Part shown: one piece after another, positions 1 to 5,710 of the stretch
Numbering within the stretch: position 1 is the first letter of the stretch
Layout: each line of letters begins with the position of its first letter
Assembly (NCBI GenBank): GCA_003232855.1
Contig: QIKC01000355.1
Coordinates: forward strand, 1 to 7,404
Origin: Verrucomicrobiales bacterium
Lineage (GTDB): Bacteria; Verrucomicrobiota; Verrucomicrobiia; Verrucomicrobiales; DEV007
Direction: 5' to 3'
DNA: 7,404 nt
Program-made: the position numbers and the translations under genes
Notes under the pieces: generated by a model
Seen by the model: the letters and a program-made list of their open reading frames with translations, nothing else
The model's database searches: none
What the model was told of the DNA's origin: nothing

Positions 1-1304
1 AAATCGGTGACCCAGAGGAACTTGAGATCGTCGTTGCCTTCGGTGATTTTGAGGTGTTTGGCGCATTCTAGGCGGATGCGGCCGAGCACCTCGCAGACGG
101 TGTCCCAGTCGCCGGCGCCGAAGAGGATGAGGTCGCCTTCTTCGATGCCCATGGCGGCGGTGAGTGCTTCTTTTTCGGCGTCGCTGAAGAATTTGACGAT
201 CGGTGATTTCCACTCGCCTCCTTCGATTTTGATAAAGGCGAGCCCGCGCGCGCCGTGTAGCTGTGCGGTTTCTGTTAGTCTATTGATTTGGCCGGTGGTG
301 ATGCAGGCGAAGCCTTTGGCGTTGATCGCTTTGACGACGCCACCGGAGGCGAGCGCGCCACTGAAGACCTTGAAGCCGCTGTCGGCGAATACTGCGCCGA
401 GGTCGGTGAGTTCCATGCCGAAGCGCAGGTCGGGTTTGTCGCTGCCGTAGCGATCCATGGCCTTTTGGTAGGTGAGGCGCGGGAAGGGGCTGTCGATGTC
501 GGTGTCGAGCGCGTCTTTGAAGCAGCGCGCGAGCAGGCCCTCGATCAGCGCCATGATGTCGTCGGCGGAGACGAAGGAGGCTTCGACGTCGATTTGGGTG
601 AACTCGGGCTGGCGGTCGGCGCGCAGGTCTTCGTCGCGGAAGCAGCGGGCGATCTGGAAATATTTTTCGACGCCGGCGACCTGCAGCAGTTGTTTGTATT
701 GTTGTGGTGCTTGTGGAAGGGCGTAAAAGTTCCCGGGGTTGAGGCGCGAGGGGACGAGGAAATCGCGTGCGCCCTCCGGGGTGCTTTTGCTGAGGATCGG
801 TGTTTCGATCTCGATATAGCCCTCGGCGTCGAGGTGGTCGCGGACGGCTTTGCTGACTTTGTGGCGGACGCGCAGGTTGCGTGCCATGCGCGGGCGACGC
901 AGGTCGAGGTAGCGGTGCTTGAGGCGGATGTCTTCGTTGGAGAGTTCTTTGTCGAGCTGGAAGGGTAGCACCTCCGAGCGGTTGATCACTTTCAACTCGG
1001 TGGCGACCAGTTCGATCTGGCCCGTTTCGATGTTCGGGTTGGCCGTGGTTTGGCCTTCGATTTCCGGTCGTGCGGCGACGGTGCCGGTGACTTGTACGAC
1101 GTCTTCGTGGCGCAGGCTGTGGGAGAGTTCGGCGGCGGTGGCGTTTTCCTCGCTGCGGAACACCGCCTGGGTGACGCCCTCGCGGTCGCGGATGTCGATG
1201 AAGATGACGCCCTTGTGGTCGCGTGTGGAGTTGACCCAACCGATGAGGGTTGCGGTTTCGCCGGCGTGTTGTGTGCGGAGTTCGTTGCAGTGGTGGGTGC
1301 GCAT
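1..1304 (-). CDS. aspS: Aspartyl-tRNA synthetase, C-terminal part cut off by the window edge
   Basis: Class IIb synthetase that charges tRNA(Asp) with aspartate in the cytoplasm. The visible 434 codons read from an ATG at 1304-1302. Residues about 1-105 form the OB-fold anticodon-binding domain (GWVNSTRDHKGVIFIDIRDR at 22-41). The catalytic core follows: motif 1 region with IETPILSKSTPEGARDF, the aspartate-site stretch YALPQAPQQYKQLL, and motif 2 CFRDEDLRADRQPEFTQID with the catalytic Arg at 223. The bacterial GAD insertion starts near residue 290, and the reading ends at FLWVTDF, just before the core resumes. Bacterial AspRS is usually about 590 residues, so about 150 including motif 3 lie outside the window. 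The start is fixed because the only in-frame codon block upstream begins at the hisS stop, 18 bp away. No Shine-Dalgarno is visible, so translation may depend on hisS. His30 suggests a non-discriminating enzyme. Identity is certain from motifs. Confidence 0.97.
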   Translation of the reverse strand, partial: MRTHHCNELRTQHAGETATLIGWVNSTRDHKGVIFIDIRDREGVTQAVFRSEENATAAELSHSLRHEDVVQVTGTVAARPEIEGQTTANPNIETGQIELVATELKVINRSEVLPFQLDKELSNEDIRLKHRYLDLRRPRMARNLRVRHKVSKAVRDHLDAEGYIEIETPILSKSTPEGARDFLVPSRLNPGNFYALPQAPQQYKQLLQVAGVEKYFQIARCFRDEDLRADRQPEFTQIDVEASFVSADDIMALIEGLLARCFKDALDTDIDSPFPRLTYQKAMDRYGSDKPDLRFGMELTDLGAVFADSGFKVFSGALASGGVVKAINAKGFACITTGQINRLTETAQLHGARGLAFIKIEGGEWKSPIVKFFSDAEKEALTAAMGIEEGDLILFGAGDWDTVCEVLGRIRLECAKHLKITEGNDDLKFLWVTD

Positions 1305-1311
1305 TGTCGGA

Positions 1312-1341
1312 AGTTTTAAGTTTTAAGTGTTCAGTTTTAAG
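1312..1341. repeat. 7-bp tandem repeat across the hisS stop codon
   Basis: On the plus strand the heptamer AGTTTTA occurs at 1312-1318, 1319-1325 and 1333-1339, with a degenerate unit AGTGTTC at 1326-1332 keeping the 7-bp period. The array covers the last hisS codons, its TAA stop (1325-1323) and most of the 18-bp hisS-aspS spacer. It is AT-rich in an otherwise GC-rich neighbourhood. Because 7 is not a multiple of 3, gain or loss of one unit would change the HisRS C-terminus. The repeat is read directly; any role is unknown. Confidence 0.8.
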
Positions 1342-2600
1342 TGGGAGGGGGCGCCGACTAACGTTAGCAGATCGGCGATGTTGCCTTCTTGTTGCTCGCG
1401 GGTGGCGAGGTCTTTGATCGTGATGGCGGGGTGTTCGGCGCCGATGATTAGGGCGAGCCGGGCACGCTGGTTTTCTGCGGCGGCGAACTGCTTGCCGACT
1501 TTGGTGGCGGCCAACGGGTAGCCGACACGGTGGCCTGCCGTGCGTAGGGTTTGGATGGCGGCGAGGGCGGCGGGGCGGGACACTTCGTCGGCGATGACGA
1601 CGTAGACGTCGGTGGCTCCGGCGGTGGCGAGCTGGGTGGCGAGCTGGGCGGCGGCATGGGGTGTCTCTTTGATGAGGTCGGAGATGACCACGTCGCCCAT
1701 GGCGAATCCGCAGGCTGGCATCTCGGCGGCGCCGTCGCTGATCAGGCCGCAGAGCTTGTCGTAGCGGCCGCCGCCGGCCACTGCGCGCATACCTTTGCCT
1801 TTGTCGAAAACTTCGAAAACGGTGCCGGTGTAGTAGGCTAGCCCGCGCACCACGCTGAGGTCGACTTTGACGAAATCTGCCATGCCGCGCGCCGCTAGAT
1901 CGTCTAACAATGGTGTAAAATGGTCGCCGATTTCGGCTGCGGCGATGAAGGCGTCCACCGCTTCGCGCGAGGTGCCGAGCGTCGCCAGTTTGGCGGCGGT
2001 GGCTTGCGGTTTTTCGCGCTCCATTTTGTCGATGATCCCGAGGAAGGCGGGGGCGCTGTCGGCGGGTAGGCCTTGCTCCTCTAGAAAAACGATCCAGGCG
2101 TCGCGGTCGCTGAGGCGGATGGTGAAGTCGTCGGCGGTGAAGCCGAGGTCGCGCATGAGGTCGATCGACAGCGCGATGAGTTCGGCGTCGGCCGCTCGCG
2201 AGGGCTCGCCGAGGATATCGACATTGAATTGATAGAATTCGCGAGTGCGACCCTTCTGCGGTTTTTCGTAGCGGAAGAACTGGCCGATGCCGAACCAGCG
2301 CAGCGGTTTCTTGTAGTCGCGCCCGCGTGCGGAGGCCATGCGTGCGAGGCTGGGGGTGAGTTCCGGGCGCAGAGCCACTTGGCGTTCGCCGCGGTCGGCG
2401 AAGTGGAATAGCTGGCCGAGGATTTCGTCGCCGCTTTTCTTTTTGTAGAGTTCGGTGGGTTCGAGCACCGGCCCTTCGTATTCGACGAAGCCATAGCGGT
2501 GGGCGACCGCGCGCCAGTGGCTGAACACGTAGTTCCGCACTGCGCAGTCTTCGGGGTAGAAGTCCCGGAAACCGGGGAGACTTTGAATTTTTCCGCCCAT
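1323..2600 (-). CDS. hisS: Histidyl-tRNA synthetase
   Basis: Class IIa synthetase that activates histidine and charges tRNA(His). At 425 residues it has the normal bacterial length. Visible motifs in order: N-terminal GFRDFYPED (10-18), motif 1 region PVLEPTELY (44-52), ALRPELT (76-82), motif 2 FFRYEKPQKGRTREFYQF with Arg110 and Glu112, the histidine-specific signature VVRGLAYYTGTVFEV (250-264), AGGGRYDKL (275-283) and motif 3 ACGFAMGDVV (296-305). The anticodon-binding domain fills roughly 330-415 (KVGKQFAAAENQ at 367-378). Ala255 stands where E. coli has Asp in LDYY; the overall pattern resembles the plant/planctomycete subfamily rather than the E. coli one. The tail HLKLNT is encoded by a 7-bp repeat. 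It is first in an operon with aspS, 18 bp downstream in the same frame, and divergent from recF. No Shine-Dalgarno precedes the ATG. Confidence 0.97.
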   Translation of the reverse strand: MGGKIQSLPGFRDFYPEDCAVRNYVFSHWRAVAHRYGFVEYEGPVLEPTELYKKKSGDEILGQLFHFADRGERQVALRPELTPSLARMASARGRDYKKPLRWFGIGQFFRYEKPQKGRTREFYQFNVDILGEPSRAADAELIALSIDLMRDLGFTADDFTIRLSDRDAWIVFLEEQGLPADSAPAFLGIIDKMEREKPQATAAKLATLGTSREAVDAFIAAAEIGDHFTPLLDDLAARGMADFVKVDLSVVRGLAYYTGTVFEVFDKGKGMRAVAGGGRYDKLCGLISDGAAEMPACGFAMGDVVISDLIKETPHAAAQLATQLATAGATDVYVVIADEVSRPAALAAIQTLRTAGHRVGYPLAATKVGKQFAAAENQRARLALIIGAEHPAITIKDLATREQQEGNIADLLTLVGAPSHLKLNT

Positions 2601-2698
2601 GGCTGGATTCGAGGGGGTGGGAAGGTGGCGGCATCCGCGCGAAATTCAACCGATTTGGGCGTTGAGGTGCGGGCGGTCTTGGGGGAGGGGTTGAGGCG
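2601..2698. promoter_or_regulatory. Divergent intergenic region between hisS and recF
   Basis: This 98-bp gap must hold the start signals for both hisS-aspS and recF. Its only AT-rich patch is at about 2641-2657. I see no convincing -10/-35 pair in either direction. A plausible recF ribosome site GGAGG lies at 2684-2688, 10 nt before the recF ATG; nothing similar precedes hisS. The regulatory role is inferred from gene orientation only. Confidence 0.45.
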
Positions 2699-3778
2699 AT
2701 GCTGCGGCGGCTCCGATTACGTGATTTTCGATGTTTCGAGGGGCTGGATTGCTCGCTCGCGGGTGGCGTGACGCTGTTTGTCGGCGACAACGCTCAGGGC
2801 AAGACCGCGGTGTTGGAGGCGGTGTGCGTGCTGTTGCGGCTGCAATCGCCACGCGCCGCTGGGGTGGCGGAGTTGCTGCGTTTTGGCGCCGAGAGCTTTT
2901 CGATCGAAGCGGAGTTCGGTGGTCGCGACCTGCTCTATTCGGTGGCTGGCGCTCGCCGCCGGATGGCGGTCGATGGCGATGCGGTGCGGCGGCGCGGCGA
3001 TTATCTGGCGCAGACTGGGCTGGTGGTGTGGATGGGCAACGACGACCTCGCCCTGGTGCGCGGCGGTGGCGATGGGCGGCGGCGCTATCTGGATTTCGCC
3101 GCGGCGCAGATTCATCCCGGTTACCGGACGGCATTGCGTTGTTATGAACGGGCGCTGCGGGCGCGCAATTTTTTGTTCAAGCGCGACGCCCGTCCGCAGT
3201 GGGATCAGATCGAAGCCTATACCAAGCTGCTGGTCGAACACGGCACGGTGGTCGCGGCGACCCGCGCCGGCTTGGTCGAATCGCTGGCCGCACCGGCGGC
3301 GGCGGCGCAGCGGCAAGTGGGTGGGCGCGACGAGCCGCTGGTGATGCGCTACGCGCGCAGCGGTGGTGACGATCTAGCGGCGGCCTTCGAGCAGAGCCGC
3401 GGCGAGGACGCGCGGCGGCGGCAGACCCTAGTCGGTCCGCACCGGGACGATCTCACTTTGGAAATCAACGCCTTGCCCGCCGCGCAATTCGCCTCGGAGG
3501 GGCAGCAACGCACCATCGCCCTCGCGTTGAAGCTGGCGCAGGCGGCGGTGTTGCGCGAGGCTAAGGGGATCGACCCGGTGTTGCTCATCGACGACATTTT
3601 TGGCGAACTCGACAACGCCCGGCGCAACGCCTTGCTGGCGCACCTACCGACCTCGGCGCAGAAGTTGATCACCGCGACGCATCTCGATTGGGCCGATCAG
3701 GCATTCCAAGCTAGCGCCCAGGTGTTCGAAGTCCGCGACGCGGCGCTGCGGCCGTATGCCCCTAGCGGCGGCGCTTAA
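2699..3778 (+). CDS. recF: RecF, DNA repair and recombination SMC-like ATPase
   Basis: RecF binds ATP and gapped DNA and, with RecO and RecR, loads RecA at single-strand gaps. The 359-residue product has the usual length. It opens with the family's LRRLRLRDFRCFEGLD and Walker A GDNAQGKT (29-36). The D-loop-side stretch TLVGPHRDDL lies at 243-252, the ABC signature FASEGQQRTIALALKLA starts at 264, and Walker B LLIDDIFGELD covers 295-305. A His (ITATHLDW) follows near 325, where ABC/SMC ATPases place the switch histidine. All catalytic motifs look intact. The start has GGAGG 10 nt upstream. The gene is not beside dnaA or dnaN but divergent from hisS, and its last 17 bp overlap the 3' end of the convergent protease gene. 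Confidence 0.96.
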   Translation: MLRRLRLRDFRCFEGLDCSLAGGVTLFVGDNAQGKTAVLEAVCVLLRLQSPRAAGVAELLRFGAESFSIEAEFGGRDLLYSVAGARRRMAVDGDAVRRRGDYLAQTGLVVWMGNDDLALVRGGGDGRRRYLDFAAAQIHPGYRTALRCYERALRARNFLFKRDARPQWDQIEAYTKLLVEHGTVVAATRAGLVESLAAPAAAAQRQVGGRDEPLVMRYARSGGDDLAAAFEQSRGEDARRRQTLVGPHRDDLTLEINALPAAQFASEGQQRTIALALKLAQAAVLREAKGIDPVLLIDDIFGELDNARRNALLAHLPTSAQKLITATHLDWADQAFQASAQVFEVRDAALRPYAPSGGA

Positions 3779-4502
3779 AAAGCAGCCCGAGACAGGCGAG
3801 CACGGCTAACAGAGAGCTGGATGGCTCCGGTATCGGGGCGATCTCCCAGCCGACGGTCTCCAGCCCGGCGATGTCGGCGTCGGTGAACAGTTTGACCGTG
3901 CTGATGTTAAGGGTGGGATCCAGTGCGGCCTCTTGGGGAGTGCTCGTACCGTAGATGGTGCTGATGAGTCCCTCGGCGAGGTGCGGGACGCCGAGCACGT
4001 GGCCGAGTTCGTGTAGGAGTAAGGAGTAGAGATGGTACTCGCCAGCGGCGACGGAATTCGTGCTCGACGCATCCCAAGTGAAGTCGGTGCTGACGGCGAT
4101 GCTACCGCCCCATGTGGCGAAATTGCCGGGTTCGCGTGGTATTGGCACAGGAGAAAAAGATCCGCTTGAGCCCTCGCCGAGTGCACCGCCGCCGATCGAG
4201 CCGCGCGCTCCCACGTAAACGACGATCGTGTCGGCCGCGATGTTGAGGGAGAGGAACGCGGGACCCCCACTGGACGGATCCGTTGCGAACCCCGTCGACG
4301 ATGGGACGGCGGTGAGTTCTGTGGTGATAACTCCTTCAAAGAAGGCGGCGGCGTCTTCAAGGCGGTCGCGTTCTGCCGAGCCCTCAGAGAAAAAGCTGCT
4401 GGAATCCAAGGAGTAGTCCAACTGGATGGTGAACGCCTTGGCCGGCATGGCCGAACATGCCAAGAAAATGGCGGCGGTCGTGAAATGTCTCAATGCTCTC
4501 AT
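3762..4502 (-). CDS. Secreted metzincin-like zinc protease with PEP-CTERM anchor
   Basis: Probably an exported zinc metalloprotease; substrate unknown. The 246-residue product starts with a Sec signal peptide (hydrophobic core 8-18, likely cleavage after AKA at 21-23). A Gly/Ser-rich stretch spans about 98-118. The zinc motif HELGHVLGVPH (164-174) fits the metzincin pattern HExxHxxGxxH, giving ligands His164, His168 and His174 and general base Glu165. The segment KLFTDADIAGLETVGWE (204-220) is typical of PEP-CTERM matrixin-like proteins. The C-terminus is a classic sorting signal: PEP at 225-227, a hydrophobic stretch 230-242 and a KRRR end, normally processed by an exosortase. No Met-turn methionine is seen; QEAALDP (190-196) has Leu at the likely position. 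An in-frame stop two codons upstream fixes the start; no Shine-Dalgarno is visible. Fold assignment is good, activity is inferred. Confidence 0.88.
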   Translation of the reverse strand: MRALRHFTTAAIFLACSAMPAKAFTIQLDYSLDSSSFFSEGSAERDRLEDAAAFFEGVITTELTAVPSSTGFATDPSSGGPAFLSLNIAADTIVVYVGARGSIGGGALGEGSSGSFSPVPIPREPGNFATWGGSIAVSTDFTWDASSTNSVAAGEYHLYSLLLHELGHVLGVPHLAEGLISTIYGTSTPQEAALDPTLNISTVKLFTDADIAGLETVGWEIAPIPEPSSSLLAVLACLGLLFKRRR

Positions 4503-4711
4503 TCGTCAAATGGCCAAATGGCTGGCGGCTTTCTAGCCGTAGCGAATATAGCGAACCAAATGATCACGCAATCAAAATCTTTAAGAACTACGAAATATTT
4601 TTTTCCGGAAGCGGGTGATGTTTTGGCAATCCTTGTGAGAAAATCGATCTCGGTGAAGGGGGCGCCAATGCTGAATTGGGTTCCTGGCGTGGCGAAATCC
4701 TCTCGCGTCAC
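4499..4711 (-). CDS. Possible small ORF upstream of the protease gene, unrecognised
   Basis: A 70-codon ORF starts at 4711 and ends with a TGA that overlaps the protease start codon as ATGA (4502-4499). Such overlaps often mark translational coupling, and the protease has no ribosome site of its own. The ORF has GGAG 2 nt and AGAGG 11 nt before its ATG, neither ideally placed. The product contains a hydrophobic patch (about 48-58, VIIWFAIFA) and matches no family I know. Third-position GC is clearly lower than in neighbouring genes, which argues against a long-standing gene. It could equally be a chance reading of a leader region. Confidence 0.25.
   Translation of the reverse strand: MTREDFATPGTQFSIGAPFTEIDFLTRIAKTSPASGKKYFVVLKDFDCVIIWFAIFATARKPPAIWPFDE
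4545..4575 (-). promoter_or_regulatory. Weak candidate sigma70 promoter for the protease gene
   Basis: On the minus strand TTGATT (4575-4570) and TATATT (4550-4545) are separated by 19 bp, longer than the usual 17. The -10 box lies about 42 bp before the protease ATG. It sits in the most AT-rich pocket of the window. If real, the 70-codon upstream ORF would not be on this transcript in full. Confidence 0.25.
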
Positions 4712-4804
4712 TCCGATTACCTCTCGAAAGTACCTGTTACTGTTTTCTCTCTGCGGGCTTTTGCTGCGCGGCTTTTCGTTGCGAAATGCTGCGGCTGTGT
4801 TTGT

Positions 4805-4829
4805 CTCCCCACCCCCCGCTTCCGGGGAG
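4805..4829 (+). promoter_or_regulatory. Hairpin masking the phosphatase ribosome-binding site
   Basis: The only Shine-Dalgarno-like sequence, GGGGAG (4824-4829), ends 2 nt before the ATG at 4832. It can pair in two mutually exclusive ways: CCCCG (4814-4818) with CGGGG (4823-4827) around a CTTC loop, or CTCCCC (4805-4810) with GGGGAG over all six bases. Either fold would hide the ribosome site. The base pairing is read from sequence; a control function is inferred, and the short SD-to-ATG distance is unusual. Confidence 0.4.
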
Positions 4830-4831
4830 CG

Positions 4832-5677
4832 ATGGACAGCTCAGCCTTACAGCCTATCTACTACGATAGTCACATGCACACGCCGCTGTGTAAGCACGCC
4901 TTCGGCCAGCCGACGGCCTACGGGCGAATGGCGATGCGGCGCGGGTTGAAGGGCATTATCATGACCTGCCATAGCCCGATGCCCGATGGCTTTTCGTCGA
5001 GCGTGCGCATGGATCCTGAGGAGTTTCCCGATTACGTCGATCTGGTGGAATCGGCGGCTGAGCAGTTGGACGGGCAAATCGAGATCAAGCTGGGGCTGGA
5101 GAGCGACTGGTTTCCCGGGATGGATGACTGGCTGCGCGAGCTGCACGGGCGGGCGGATTTTCATTTCATCCTCGGCTCCGTTCACCCCTTCCTGCCGGAG
5201 TACAAGGACAGGTTCTACGACGGCGACTCGGTCGCCTTCCAGCGCGGTTACTTTGGCCACCTCGCGGACGCGGCGGAGACCGGCTTGTTCGACTGCCTGT
5301 CTCACCCGGATATCATCAAAGTCATGGTCGCGGCGCATTGGGATTTTCGGTTGGTGGAGAGTGCGGTGGCAGCGGCGCTCGACCGCATCGCCGCTACCGG
5401 CGTGGCGATGGAGCTGAACACTTCGGGGATTAACAAAGCCTATCCAGAGATGAATCCGGGGCCAGAGATGCTGGCGATGATCGCCGAGCGCGGGATCCCG
5501 GTGGTGGTGAATTCGGATTCGCACCGCCCGGAGCGGGTCGGCGCCGACTTCGGCGCGGCGATGGCGATGCTGGAAGAGGCAGGCTTTGTGAATATGAATT
5601 TTTTCGACCAGCGGCAACGCCGGGAAGTGGCGATCAGGGAGGTGCGCCGCTCTCTTCGTAACATCACCACCACCTGA
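4832..5677 (+). CDS. PHP-family histidinol-phosphatase (HisJ/HisK type)
   Basis: Predicted to hydrolyse L-histidinol phosphate to L-histidinol, the penultimate step of histidine synthesis, using a metal centre in a PHP (TIM-like) fold. The 281-residue product has the usual length. Metal-ligand motifs are present in order: DSHMHTPLCKHA (His14, His16, His22), TCHSPMP (His47), GLESDWF (Glu90), GSVHPF (His118), CLSHPDIIK (His158) and NSDSHRPERVG (Asp229, His231). An in-frame ATG at 4676 would add 52 residues that look unlike any PHP N-terminus, so I chose 4832, which begins just before the conserved first strand. The SD is close and lies in a hairpin. A DUF1015 gene follows after 33 bp, probably co-transcribed; no other his gene is in the window. 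PHP phosphoesterases acting on other substrates are an alternative. Confidence 0.88.
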   Translation: MDSSALQPIYYDSHMHTPLCKHAFGQPTAYGRMAMRRGLKGIIMTCHSPMPDGFSSSVRMDPEEFPDYVDLVESAAEQLDGQIEIKLGLESDWFPGMDDWLRELHGRADFHFILGSVHPFLPEYKDRFYDGDSVAFQRGYFGHLADAAETGLFDCLSHPDIIKVMVAAHWDFRLVESAVAAALDRIAATGVAMELNTSGINKAYPEMNPGPEMLAMIAERGIPVVVNSDSHRPERVGADFGAAMAMLEEAGFVNMNFFDQRQRREVAIREVRRSLRNITTT

Positions 5678-5710
5678 TTTTTTAAATAGTAACCGAGAGG
5701 AAACAAGACC

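Larger units (their letters stand above)
4503..4831. other. AT-richer intergenic stretch between protease and phosphatase genes
   Basis: This 329-bp divergent region separates the minus-strand protease from the plus-strand phosphatase. It holds a possible protease promoter, a doubtful 70-codon minus-strand ORF, and at its right end a C-rich tract and hairpin over the phosphatase ribosome site. The 4540-4660 part is much more AT-rich than the flanks. I see no convincing plus-strand promoter; TTGGCA at 4623-4628 resembles a -35 box but has no good -10 partner. Confidence 0.5.

Noticed and set aside
280..2790. An 836-codon minus-strand open frame overlapping both aspS and hisS
   Set aside because: It is very rich in Arg, Pro and His, shows no domain, and is a GC-skew shadow of the two synthetase genes read in another frame of the same strand.
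3762..3800. Possible terminator between recF and the protease gene
   Set aside because: Only a 4-bp GCTT/AAGC hairpin with a 3-nt loop is present, too weak to call.
4676..4831. 52-residue N-terminal extension of the phosphatase from an ATG at 4676
   Set aside because: The added residues do not resemble any PHP protein, and the conserved fold begins directly after the ATG at 4832.
4669..4949. ORF with a signal-peptide-like hydrophobic run (KYLLLFSLCGLLL) in the frame next to the phosphatase
   Set aside because: It runs deep into the phosphatase gene in the wrong frame, turns Arg/Ser/Thr-rich there, and has no clear ribosome site.
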